This document shows positions 25,093 through 33,464 of a stretch of DNA of 64,000 bases, in pieces. This DNA is from Aquitalea aquatica. GTDB taxonomy: Bacteria > Pseudomonadota > Gammaproteobacteria > Burkholderiales > Chromobacteriaceae. Position numbers and translations under genes: made by a program. Location of the stretch: NCBI RefSeq assembly GCF_013911085.1, contig NZ_JACERN010000031.1:1-64000 (forward strand). Reading direction: 5' to 3'. Positions within the stretch are counted from its first letter, which is position 1. The number at the start of each line of letters is the position of its first letter. Under the pieces are notes generated by a model. It did not search any database, was not told the origin of the DNA, and saw only the letters and a list, made by a program, of their open reading frames with translations.

Positions 25093-27063
25093 ATGTCGAG
25101 TACAGCGACTGAAAACAATACTTTTTATGCTGGTAAAAGTTCGGCCCTGTTGATGCCGAACCGCTACAAGGATCACCCGGTCGAGGTGAAACGGAATCAC
25201 GTTGGCGTCTATATCCTGGTGCATGGTGTCAACGATGTCGGGGTGAGTTATCCGGAGATGGATATTGGCCTGTGCGCGGGTCTGAATGAGCGTTTGGATC
25301 GAGTGGATCTGTTCCCCAATGACTTCCGTCTTCCAAAGGAAAAAGAGGCCGTTGTCACTGACCCGGACGCCGTGTTCTATCAGCGCGTCGCCAACGATCG
25401 CACCAACAGTCCTGTCATCCACTTCCATTGGGGCTATCGGGCAATCAAAGACGATATCGCGAAAAAGAAGGTGCATGGACAAGTGGTAGACATCAACGGC
25501 AACCGTCTGGATGTTCGCGGGGCCAAGATGGGCGGCATGTTTGCCAACGCAACCAGTAACATCCCGGATATGTTCGGCGGGCACTTCAAGTCGGGTTTCT
25601 TCACCTGGCTAACAGACAAAGGGGTGATGGATGTGGCGCATAGCCTCAAGACTTGCCCTGACCGACAGTATATGGCCTTAGCTGCCAAGCGCCTGGCCGC
25701 ACTGATCACACAAATACGAAAAATTGACCGCAATGAAACCATTACCCTGATTGCTCACAGTCAGGGCTGCCTGATCTCCCTCTGCGCGCAAGCCTTCCTG
25801 CATTCAGAAAACAGCGGTGTGGGCTATGCCGACTGCTTGATCATGAACCACCCGCCCTACGGTTTGCATGAGTCGTTTATTGACTATGTTTCGCAAAGTG
25901 GCCACGAACAGCAAACCACCGAGGCGCGGGTAGAGACTTTGGTGAATTTGGTTAAATTAATTACGGACAACAAGCATTCGCTACCTGCATTTACCACGCT
26001 CGCTCCAGATCAATGCAAGGTTGGCCGCACAGGTTCTTCCTGGACGCCGGAAACTGGCAAGCGCATGGGACGTGATACTGAAGATGGGCGGGATGAGAAT
26101 GGTTATGACAATGTGGGCGACAGTGCCAAAGCCGTGAGCTTTGCCGAGCGAGACAATCGTGGGAAGGTCTACCTATATTTTTGTCCGCATGACCAGACGG
26201 TTGGCCTGGCCAATGTCCAGGGAATTGGCACCTTGGGCGTTCCAGAAGCGGTCAACACCCAGCCGGCCTACAAAACAGGTGGCGCACGCTCCGAGCCTAC
26301 ACCTGCTCCAGTCCTGAGTAGATTGGGTGCTGGGTTCTTTCAACGTGTATGGACCTGGCGAAGAGGTACGCCTGTCGGAGCCCCACCGGGAAAATACGCA
26401 CCTCGCGCAAACGGTGAGGATGCCTATGATGGCGTTGATTTTTTCCCCACGCTGGCACGGGTTGCCTTGAAACCGGGAGAGTCGGTACAGGTTACTGGCG
26501 AAGCCTTGAATCCACCTTTCCCTCCAAACCTACACCATGGGGAAGACAGTGGCGCAGCCAAAGCCATCAATGCGAAGAAAGAGGCCGAGAGCCATGGACC
26601 TCGTTATGCCGGGGTAATCAATATGGACCCAATTGATGCGACAGATGCCATCGTCAAAGGTGGACTGGCTGGCAAGAATTCAGAAAAAGAGGCATTGCAG
26701 CATTATCAGGATGAAGGGACATTTGATAACTCCTACCACTCCTCCATTGTGGCCAACCGTGAACACCACCGCTGGGTAACGGCGATGGACGTGGCCATTG
26801 GTCAAGCGAACTGCATGGATGATCCAGAATGGCGTGAATTATTGATGATGATTGCAGATTGGCGATCTAATTTTGATCAAGACAAAATTGTTCCAAAGTT
26901 GAAAAAATATGATCAATTGGATAATGGTGTTAAGGCTATTGTGGAGGCAACTTACACGTATTACAGCGGAGGAGAGTTCCCGTCTGGACTGGTACCAGCA
27001 AAGCCTCCCGCCCCCATCGTCAGCAAAACCCGTGGCGATCGGCAGAGGGAGCAAAGCGCATGA
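25093..27063 (+). CDS. tle3: Tle3-type type VI lipase effector
   Basis: 656-residue alpha/beta hydrolase of the Tle3 family (DUF3274-type C-terminal region), toxins that attack phospholipids in the periplasm of rival bacteria. An early strand VGVYILVHGVNDVG precedes the nucleophile elbow TLIAHSQGCLISL. The elbow reads AHSQG, with Ala in place of the usual first Gly. Asp and His candidates follow (FCPHDQTVGLANVQG is the likely acid strand; EHHRW near the end may supply His). No signal peptide, as expected for spike-borne cargo. It starts three bases after vgrG and its stop overlaps the adaptor ATG. No typical Tli3 immunity gene adjoins it. Confidence 0.88.
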   Translation: MSSTATENNTFYAGKSSALLMPNRYKDHPVEVKRNHVGVYILVHGVNDVGVSYPEMDIGLCAGLNERLDRVDLFPNDFRLPKEKEAVVTDPDAVFYQRVANDRTNSPVIHFHWGYRAIKDDIAKKKVHGQVVDINGNRLDVRGAKMGGMFANATSNIPDMFGGHFKSGFFTWLTDKGVMDVAHSLKTCPDRQYMALAAKRLAALITQIRKIDRNETITLIAHSQGCLISLCAQAFLHSENSGVGYADCLIMNHPPYGLHESFIDYVSQSGHEQQTTEARVETLVNLVKLITDNKHSLPAFTTLAPDQCKVGRTGSSWTPETGKRMGRDTEDGRDENGYDNVGDSAKAVSFAERDNRGKVYLYFCPHDQTVGLANVQGIGTLGVPEAVNTQPAYKTGGARSEPTPAPVLSRLGAGFFQRVWTWRRGTPVGAPPGKYAPRANGEDAYDGVDFFPTLARVALKPGESVQVTGEALNPPFPPNLHHGEDSGAAKAINAKKEAESHGPRYAGVINMDPIDATDAIVKGGLAGKNSEKEALQHYQDEGTFDNSYHSSIVANREHHRWVTAMDVAIGQANCMDDPEWRELLMMIADWRSNFDQDKIVPKLKKYDQLDNGVKAIVEATYTYYSGGEFPSGLVPAKPPAPIVSKTRGDRQREQSA

Positions 27064-28718
27064 TGTTCCGTTTCGATACCCGCCCCCGTTTGTGGCTGTG
27101 GCTGATCCCTTGTGTAACCGCTCTTGCCATCTGGATGGTGGTGGTGGAAACCGCCATCCGTCCTTCCTCGCTGATTATGGAGTCCACACCGATGTTGCAA
27201 CGACTTGCCTGGTGGCTGCTACCGCCCTTACTGTTCATTGCCACCTTGTTTACCAGCCAATGGGCGCTGGCCAGTTCCCGCCTGAATGCGGCCGAGGCCC
27301 AGCAGCAACAGCAGGCTGAAGAAGAGGAAGCGCAAAAAGCGCAAGCTGCACAGGCAGTCGCCGATGCCAAGGCGCAGCAGCAGTTTGCATTGGAGATTCG
27401 CAGTATCGGTGTGACCGTGGACCGCTTCCGTCAGATGAAGCTGTGGCAGCGGATTGATGAGGTGAACAATCCGTGGCAGAACGTCCTTGTACAAGATCCA
27501 CAAGCATATCCTTGGGATGATCATGAACGTGACTTGATTAATACCCAGAGAGCCAACAAAACCCTTGAGAACACTCTGCGATTATGGGTAGAGCGCTGGC
27601 CTATCCCGGTACTAGTTTCTGACGGTATCAAGATGAGGACAAACCGGATTTTATGGGCGCAGAACGGCTCGGGCTTAGGCATCCACATGTTTACTGGCTT
27701 GGGGGCACATCAGGGGGAAGGCGGCGATGTGCTGGTTCAACAGTTGTTCCGTTTCTTTGACGAGAATCCGACATTGCCTGCAGCGGTACTACTCAGCTTT
27801 GACAGTCAAGAGGATCATCCGCCCTATGGTCGTAAGGAGCGTTTTATCCCCACCATGCCAGACAGCATGGCGGCCATCCTGGTCACCCGTACCGACCGAG
27901 TGAACCAATTCATCCGTCCCTACGCCGTCGATGTGCCTTATGACATCAACAAGAACGACACCAAGTATGACGTGATCAAACTGTGGAATTTCTTCTTTCC
28001 TGCCGAGCGTGCTTATACCGCAGCAAATAAGGGCCAGCAGGTTATGCCCACCGCTTACTGGAATGAACATGCTAAAACCCTGATCAGCCAGGTTGATCCG
28101 AATGCCGGACAAGGTGGCATGATTCCGTTCTGGCATCAGGGCAAGGAAGGCTTCAAGCCCACCCCGTGGATGCCAGTGCGCTGGACCAAGTGGCAGTTGG
28201 AAGAGGAGTATGACCGGGCCCCACTGGTGGGCTATCTGCATCGCCCCATCGAGGTGAAGCTGACGGGTGATCTGCATCAACAGACGCAAGCCATGGCGGT
28301 AGCTTGGAAAGCAGCCTTGGCAACATTGCCAGATGGTCAGGCCCCGCAGTGGCTGTTCTACGATACGGCCGGCAACGACAAGCGGATTATTCCGTTCAGT
28401 AGTGCCATGGCATTGCCCGACACCCCGCACAAGCTCGACTTTAGCGATGCCAAGCGCAGCTACAACCTGACCCGCCGTGTCGCCGATACTGGAGCCTCCT
28501 CACCGTTTATCCAGTTGGGCTTGGCCACCATGCGCAGCTACGACAAGGGTGGAGTGAGCGCCACGCTGAACCTGCGCCAGGACGGCCGTGCCAGCATCAT
28601 CATGGTGTCACCGCCGTCTACGGCCGAGAAAGCGAAAAACAAGCCGAATGATAACAATGGCGGTCCGGCACTAGATCCGTCCAAACCGTATGACCCATTC
28701 GTGGAAAAAAGACTGTAA
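27060..28718 (+). CDS. tla3: Tla3-type adaptor (DUF2875) for the lipase effector
   Basis: 552-residue protein with two N-terminal membrane helices (about 10-30 and 45-68), a Gln/Glu/Ala-rich coiled stretch (about 75-110) and a long DUF2875-like domain. In Pseudomonas aeruginosa the DUF2875 protein Tla3 binds Tle3 and hands it to VgrG2b, and the gene order here (vgrG, tle3, tla3) fits that. The ATGATG overlap with tle3 indicates translational coupling. The C-terminus is Asn/Pro-rich. Confidence 0.82.
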   Translation: MMFRFDTRPRLWLWLIPCVTALAIWMVVVETAIRPSSLIMESTPMLQRLAWWLLPPLLFIATLFTSQWALASSRLNAAEAQQQQQAEEEEAQKAQAAQAVADAKAQQQFALEIRSIGVTVDRFRQMKLWQRIDEVNNPWQNVLVQDPQAYPWDDHERDLINTQRANKTLENTLRLWVERWPIPVLVSDGIKMRTNRILWAQNGSGLGIHMFTGLGAHQGEGGDVLVQQLFRFFDENPTLPAAVLLSFDSQEDHPPYGRKERFIPTMPDSMAAILVTRTDRVNQFIRPYAVDVPYDINKNDTKYDVIKLWNFFFPAERAYTAANKGQQVMPTAYWNEHAKTLISQVDPNAGQGGMIPFWHQGKEGFKPTPWMPVRWTKWQLEEEYDRAPLVGYLHRPIEVKLTGDLHQQTQAMAVAWKAALATLPDGQAPQWLFYDTAGNDKRIIPFSSAMALPDTPHKLDFSDAKRSYNLTRRVADTGASSPFIQLGLATMRSYDKGGVSATLNLRQDGRASIIMVSPPSTAEKAKNKPNDNNGGPALDPSKPYDPFVEKRL

Positions 28719-28722
28719 CAGC

Positions 28723-28986
28723 ATGCCGAATGTGATCGTAGAGGGTTCAGACACCAGTCATGGGGGCAAGGTGGTGTCGTGTAGCAGTAATGTCACCATC
28801 AATGGCAAGAAGGTCGCCAGAGTGGGGGATGTTTGCAGTTGCCCTATGCAGGGCCACTCGCATTGCGTGATTGTTGGGGGCGATGCCAGTGCCACTATCG
28901 ATGGCATCCCTGTCGCATATGAGGGCCATCAAACCAGCTGCGGTGCAGTGTTGATGAATGGTGCTGCCAATTGCAGTAAGCAGTAA
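28723..28986 (+). CDS. PAAR-domain spike tip protein
   Basis: 87 residues, all one PAAR domain: repeats of Gly-rich turns with conserved His and Cys (SHGGKVVSCSSNVTINGKKV, GDVCSCPMQGHSHCVIVGG, YEGHQTSCGAVL). PAAR proteins cap the VgrG trimer, bind a metal and sharpen the spike. I start at ATG 28723; the longer frame from 28690 overlaps the adaptor's end. No toxin extension is attached, so it is a pure tip. Confidence 0.92.
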   Translation: MPNVIVEGSDTSHGGKVVSCSSNVTINGKKVARVGDVCSCPMQGHSHCVIVGGDASATIDGIPVAYEGHQTSCGAVLMNGAANCSKQ

Positions 28987-28988
28987 CC

Positions 28989-29705
28989 ATGTTGAACATG
29001 ACTTTGGCGCGTTCCAGGAAATTCGACACATTGCCAACGGCTGTCCAGCATGCAATTCAGGGCTGGCAATCCTACCCGACCGGCTACCATCCCACGTCGG
29101 CTGAGCGACTAAAATTGTTAGCTCAAGTTCAGGCCATCGCTCACGCATGGGGTGGGGAATGCCTGTCAGACACATACCTGGGTATTCAAGGGCATCTGCT
29201 ATTTGCCTGCCAGCATGGGCATGTGTGGGGGCGAACACCCGCGACATTACTGGCGGGACACTTCTGTCCAGAATGTAGTAGTCGGCAAGCTGTTACCCTA
29301 AAGCGCCTGAAGGCCTGGGCACTAAGGCGTGGCTGGCTATGCCTTTCCGATGCATTTGTTGATCAGGTCACCCCAATGTCCTGGCAGTGCGATAAAGGAC
29401 ATCGCTGGCTGAGCAACAGCAAGAACATCAAAGCCTGCAAAGGCTGCCCTGAGTGCTATAGGACAGCGCGATATCACACCTTGGCCACGATGCAACATAT
29501 GGCGGAAGCACGTGGTGGTAAGTGTTGGTCGACCTTCTATACAAATGTGGATACCAAGATGGTCTGGGAATGTCATAGAGGCCACTTCTGGATAGCGCCT
29601 CCTATGCGTGTCTTGACTGGGAGCTGGTGCCCCCAGTGTGCTCGGCTGGATCGTATTTACCGGCCAGGCAGTACCACCCGGTACAAGTACACAAGCTTTC
29701 TATAA
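28989..29705 (+). CDS. Triple treble-clef zinc-ribbon protein, unknown function
   Basis: 238 residues with three tandem copies of one zinc-binding unit of about 55-60 residues. Each unit has a GGxCLS-like or GWLCLS-like strand, a tryptophan or phenylalanine, C-x3/4-GH-x-W, then C-P-x-C. The zinc ligands are visible in CQHGHVWGRTP...CPEC, CDKGHRWLSN...CPEC and CHRGHFWIAP...CPQC. The unit matches the DUF4379-like zinc-ribbon pattern found in many phage and plasmid proteins, sometimes attached to nucleases. No catalytic domain is seen. It begins two bases after the PAAR gene, so it is part of the same transcript. It could be a cargo, an adaptor or a DNA-binding protein; none is shown. Confidence 0.7.
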   Translation: MLNMTLARSRKFDTLPTAVQHAIQGWQSYPTGYHPTSAERLKLLAQVQAIAHAWGGECLSDTYLGIQGHLLFACQHGHVWGRTPATLLAGHFCPECSSRQAVTLKRLKAWALRRGWLCLSDAFVDQVTPMSWQCDKGHRWLSNSKNIKACKGCPECYRTARYHTLATMQHMAEARGGKCWSTFYTNVDTKMVWECHRGHFWIAPPMRVLTGSWCPQCARLDRIYRPGSTTRYKYTSFL

Positions 29706-29766
29706 TTAATACCAACAACTCCGATGCTGTGCTTTTATCGTTCTTCACTTCAGGCAAAATCTGCCA

Positions 29767-30156
29767 ATGTACAAACCTCTCAACACTAATCCCGCTCTGT
29801 GTCGTACCGTAGACCATTACGCGCTGCGCGCCCATCTGGTGCTGGACACTGCTCGCCACCAACCGATGACCATCACTCAAGCGGGGGAGCTAGGCTGCTA
29901 CCTGGAAACAGCGTGGCAAGGAGCCTGTCGAGCGTTCAAATCTCCACCAGTCAAATTGGGACAAGCAAAAGCTATCATGATTAGCTTGCTGGGGCAGTGC
30001 TACACAGAGTCTGACACCATGATAATAACGGAAGAGCAATGGCATGCTTTGCGTGAAGGGGTGAATTGCGCCGATGGTGTCTGGCAGCGTTTACCGGCGG
30101 GGATGCTGCTGGCAACCATGCAGAGCATCCGACAAGACATAAATCACAAAAATTAA
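29767..30156 (+). CDS. Hypothetical protein in the T6SS island
   Basis: 129 residues, no signal peptide or membrane segment, mainly helical by composition, with MIITEEQWHALREG near the C-terminus. I do not recognise it. The frame has codon use like its neighbours and lies in line with them, 61 bp after the zinc-ribbon gene. By position it could be an immunity protein, but known Tli3 proteins are periplasmic and this one has no export signal. Confidence 0.55.
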   Translation: MYKPLNTNPALCRTVDHYALRAHLVLDTARHQPMTITQAGELGCYLETAWQGACRAFKSPPVKLGQAKAIMISLLGQCYTESDTMIITEEQWHALREGVNCADGVWQRLPAGMLLATMQSIRQDINHKN

Positions 30157-30211
30157 TTATTTGGCATTAAATGCGGTATCGTTGGTATTTTAGCCTCAAC
30201 GCCGTATTTTA

Positions 30212-31678
30212 ATGCCTAGCCGAAGCCAAAAACATAGCGGTAAACCTCTCCCTCGAGAAGGTGTGATCTGCCCTCGCTGTAACAGGGGCCGCATCACAAT
30301 TCGTAGAAACCGTAGTAATGGGAACCTATTTTTTGGGTGCTCAAAATTCATAGGACTTGACTGCAAATTCCAAGCCTCCATCCCTGAAAGCCCCGGATAC
30401 GTCTATGTGCTTGCAAATCCTGGCTATCAGCTAAATGGAATACCAGTTATAAAAATTGGGTATACAACCCATTCAATGGCAGCAAGTTTGCGACAGATCT
30501 ACAGCACTGGCGTGCCATTTCCATTCGAAGTTAAGTATCAAGCAATGGTGTGGAAGGCACGGGCAACGATGCGCCATGCTCACGGAATCCTGCATGCTCA
30601 ACGCTTGAACAATGAAAGAGATTTTTTTAACTGCACGATTCAAGAAGCTATCGATGCCGTTGAGTTATCCGTCCAAGGGGATATTACCTATAAAGCAGAA
30701 CGACCTCCCGAACTTTACAGCGCTGACACAGCCTTTAACCCCGATGCGCTGAAAGAACCTGATATTGTAGAGGAGGAGGCCGCCGGAAAGGCATGGTCCA
30801 AAAATAAGCGAACAGATACACCGGGTTATGTTTATGTGCTCACCAATGAGGTCTACCATGACGGCCATGCGCCTCTACTGAAGATTGGCTATACACGCAA
30901 AGAGCCCAAGGAGCGCGCAGAGGATTTGTATTACTGGGAATATGAGTGCTGGGGAGTTCCCCAGAATTTCAAGGTTGCCTTTGCTGCTCGTTTCGAGCAC
31001 GCATTTGATACGGAACAGCGAGTTCACGAGTTTTTGAAGGAGTTTCGGGTCAATCATTGGCGCGAATTTTTTTCTTGCACGTTGGAAGAAGCCAAATTAG
31101 CCATTCAGGCTGAGCAAGATCGTGAAGTATCTCAAAATGCTCCTGCAAAAATCACCCTCGACCCAAGTATCATTCTTGCTGAAAAGCAAGAGCCCACATC
31201 TCGCCCTGTACCTGTACCTGTACCTGTACCTGTACCTGCACCTGCACCTGCACCTGTACCTGTACCTGTACCTGCACCCATCATCGTCTCCCCACAACGT
31301 CCTGAGCGTCCACAGCTGGTGCTCCAGCCAGCCAAAATTCACCATGTACTCCCCAGTCGCTGGCGCCCTACCCAACGGCAGGCCATTGCAGGCTTGATCC
31401 TTTTAGGCTGTGTAGTGGTGGCTGTGCCCGGATATCATTTCTTGTCCAATTGGGTGTCATCGCTACAGACTCCAACCGCTAAACAAGCACCAGATCCGGC
31501 ACCTCATCCCAAGCCCAAAAAAGCGCATGGACATCCAAAAAAGAAGAAGAAAAAACACAAAAAAGTTAAGAACCAGCAACCATCCGAGGGCACGGCGGAT
31601 CAATCACCACAATACGAGGCACCGCTACCAGCCGATAGTGCACCATCCAATCAAGCTGGCGACCCGAATCCAGGCTGA
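30212..31678 (+). CDS. Membrane-anchored tandem T5orf172 (GIY-YIG) protein with zinc finger
   Basis: 488 residues with a rare layout. Residues 18-55 are a topoisomerase-I-type zinc finger (CPRC at 20-23, C43, C51). Residues 60-150 and 203-297 are two T5orf172-type GIY-YIG units, each opening PGYVYVL, then KIGYT, and ending RDFFNCT or REFFSCTLEEA. Residues 332-356 are Pro-Val/Pro-Ala repeats. Residues 391-410 form one membrane helix, followed by a Lys-rich tail (436-452) and a Pro/Ser end. The GIY-YIG fold cuts DNA in many phage and restriction proteins; whether both units keep all catalytic residues needs alignment. No ribosome site is visible before ATG 30212. It may belong with the T6SS island or be a separate defence gene. 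Confidence 0.72.
   Translation: MPSRSQKHSGKPLPREGVICPRCNRGRITIRRNRSNGNLFFGCSKFIGLDCKFQASIPESPGYVYVLANPGYQLNGIPVIKIGYTTHSMAASLRQIYSTGVPFPFEVKYQAMVWKARATMRHAHGILHAQRLNNERDFFNCTIQEAIDAVELSVQGDITYKAERPPELYSADTAFNPDALKEPDIVEEEAAGKAWSKNKRTDTPGYVYVLTNEVYHDGHAPLLKIGYTRKEPKERAEDLYYWEYECWGVPQNFKVAFAARFEHAFDTEQRVHEFLKEFRVNHWREFFSCTLEEAKLAIQAEQDREVSQNAPAKITLDPSIILAEKQEPTSRPVPVPVPVPVPAPAPAPVPVPVPAPIIVSPQRPERPQLVLQPAKIHHVLPSRWRPTQRQAIAGLILLGCVVVAVPGYHFLSNWVSSLQTPTAKQAPDPAPHPKPKKAHGHPKKKKKKHKKVKNQQPSEGTADQSPQYEAPLPADSAPSNQAGDPNPG
31205..31276 (+). repeat. Hexanucleotide repeat encoding (Pro-Val/Ala)12
   Basis: Twelve tandem units of CCTGTA or CCTGCA inside the GIY-YIG protein gene. Unit gain or loss keeps the frame (two residues each), so it can alter linker length by slippage without breaking the protein. 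Confidence 0.9.
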
Positions 31679-31803
31679 CGACGCGCCAAAGGATACCGAT
31701 GGGCCCAGTTTCCTATAGAGACCGGACCATTTCTTAGCGCTGCCTGCAAAAGGCATCAATCTAATTATTTTCAGACCTATATCACTCCCTTGAACACGCA
31801 CAC

Positions 31804-31826
31804 GACACCCACTCCGGGTGTCTTTT
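31804..31826 (+). terminator. Rho-independent terminator
   Basis: GACACCC-ACTCC-GGGTGTC followed by TTTT, about 125 bp after the GIY-YIG gene. Confidence 0.85.
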
Positions 31827-31834
31827 ATGCCCTC

Positions 31835-31859
31835 GCCCCAGCCTTGCCTGGGGCGTTTT
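31835..31859 (+). terminator. Second hairpin with T-run before the DUF932 gene
   Basis: GCCCCAG / CTGGGGC stem with GTTTT tail, nine bases after the first terminator and 15 bases before ATG 31874. So close to a start it may act as a leader attenuator or simply insulate the new operon. Confidence 0.7.
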
Positions 31860-31873
31860 CATTGGAGTGATCT

Positions 31874-32830
31874 ATGTCCCATCTCATCGAATCCATGGCT
31901 TTCGTCGGAGCCACGCCCTGGCATGGTCTGGGTAATCCATTGTCCCCGCAGCAGCCTCTGGAAGTGTGGCTGACCGAAGCCGGTATGGACTGGCGTATCG
32001 AGCAGAGTGATGTCTTGTTCAACGTGGCGGCCGACGGCATGCACATCCGGCCGTTTGCTGATTCCAAAGTGCTGTACCGCTCGGATTCATTGGCACCACT
32101 GTCGGTGGTCTCGCCGCGTTACAAGGTCGTACAGCCGTCGGAAGTACTGGAGTTCTATCGCGACCTGGTCAGTGCTGGCGGGTTTGAGCTGGAAACTGCT
32201 GGGGTATTGAAGGGTGGCCGCAAGTTGTGGGCACTGGCCAAAACCGGCCAGGAAGCCCTACTCAAGGGTGGGGATCGGGTGAAGGCTTATCTACTACTAG
32301 CCACCAGTTGTGACGGCACCTTGTGCACTACGGCCCAGTTCACCTCTGTGCGGGTGGTGTGCAACAACACCCTGCAGATGGCAGTGAAGGACCGAACCGG
32401 TGCGGTGAAGGTGCCCCACTCCACCGTGTTCGATCCGCAGCAAGTGAAAGACGCACTGGGCCTTGGCCTGTCGGCCTGGGACCGCTTCATCGGCAACATC
32501 AAGCAGCTGTCGCAGCGCTCGGTTTCGCCGGAGGAAGCTTGCCACTTCTTCCGCGAGGTACTGGACGAACCACTGGTGGCAGGAGGTGAGGATGCCGTCA
32601 CATCCAAGGCATTGCAGCAGGTATCGGCGCTGTATAGCGGTGGCGGCATGGGTTCGCTGTTGGCAGGCACCAAAGGAACCGCATGGGGCCTGGTGAATGC
32701 AATGACTGAATATGTAGACCATCGCCGTCGTGCTCGCAGTCAGGACTACCGTCTCGATTCCGCCTGGTTCGGTCAGGGTGCACAGCTTAAGGGCAAGGCA
32801 CTGGAGCATGCACTGGCCTTGGTGGAGTAA
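31874..32830 (+). CDS. DUF932 phage/plasmid-like protein
   Basis: 318 residues of the DUF932 / phage-plasmid-like TIGR03299 family. Recognisable blocks are FVGATPWHGLGNPL near the N-terminus, VVSPRYKVVQPSEVLEFYR, TSVRVVCNNTLQMA and the C-terminal region. The biochemical role is unknown; genes of this family sit on ICEs, plasmids and phages close to recombination functions. A GGAGTG ribosome site precedes ATG 31874. First gene of a module that continues to about 38.0 kb. Confidence 0.85.
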   Translation: MSHLIESMAFVGATPWHGLGNPLSPQQPLEVWLTEAGMDWRIEQSDVLFNVAADGMHIRPFADSKVLYRSDSLAPLSVVSPRYKVVQPSEVLEFYRDLVSAGGFELETAGVLKGGRKLWALAKTGQEALLKGGDRVKAYLLLATSCDGTLCTTAQFTSVRVVCNNTLQMAVKDRTGAVKVPHSTVFDPQQVKDALGLGLSAWDRFIGNIKQLSQRSVSPEEACHFFREVLDEPLVAGGEDAVTSKALQQVSALYSGGGMGSLLAGTKGTAWGLVNAMTEYVDHRRRARSQDYRLDSAWFGQGAQLKGKALEHALALVE

Positions 32831-32834
32831 TGCC

Positions 32835-33296
32835 ATGGCCTCCGTGCAATCCATTGCTTTGACTGCTGCTTGCCTGACGGCGGGCATGCGTGACTTCTGT
32901 ACCTGGAACGGCTTGGGTGTGGCATACGACGGCCCCGATGCCGAGCGCAGTCTGCTGGTGATCTGGGGTGCTGGCTGTCTGGAACTGCATGCCGAGCTGG
33001 TGCAGTACGCCCCGATGGTGGCTGCTCTGGCGGATACCTTGTACGACCAGCTGGATCAGGGCGCACCTGGAGTCTGGCATTACGAGGTGACCGAAGCGCT
33101 GGGTAGCGCCATTGCTGAGTGGATCATCTTGCATGATGGCTTGGCTCCTTCCCTCGATTGGGTTAAAGCCTGCCTGGTGCGACTGGCCGGGGAGTTCATG
33201 CTGCGGGGTCAGCCGCAACAGTGGCCGGCCATTCGACAGATCCTGCTGACGCTCTCTCCTGAGCTGCCGGTGATCGTACCGGTAGCTCCATCGTGA
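32835..33296 (+). CDS. Hypothetical protein in ICE-like module
   Basis: 153 residues starting at ATG 32835, five bases after the DUF932 stop. Acidic, mostly helical, without signal peptide. Not recognised. Tight spacing puts it in the DUF932 operon. The 168-bp gap after it has a CT-rich stretch, a small hairpin (GCCCGG / CCGGGC at 33413-33437) and the AAGGAG site of the next gene. Confidence 0.6.
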   Translation: MASVQSIALTAACLTAGMRDFCTWNGLGVAYDGPDAERSLLVIWGAGCLELHAELVQYAPMVAALADTLYDQLDQGAPGVWHYEVTEALGSAIAEWIILHDGLAPSLDWVKACLVRLAGEFMLRGQPQQWPAIRQILLTLSPELPVIVPVAPS

Positions 33297-33464
33297 ATCT
33301 GCGGTTGGTCTGATGTTGGTCTGCTTCTTCCAGCAGCTTCTGTAGTCCTGCTCGTTTCTCTCGCTTCGGTCACTTCTCTCGTTTCTGCTCATCCCTGTTT
33401 ATTTCATTCATCGCCCGGTCAGCCTTGCTGCCGGGCTTTATGCCTTTATAAGGAGTGTTTTGCC

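Noticed and set aside
31097-31397. Frames made of repeated TyrArg, LeuTyr or GlyThr residues in the hexanucleotide repeat
   Set aside because: They are the other readings of the (CCTGTA)n tract inside the GIY-YIG gene.
31804-31859. Two adjacent hairpins considered as a riboswitch leader for the DUF932 gene
   Set aside because: Each is a simple terminator-like stem with a T-run; there is no conserved aptamer-like core.
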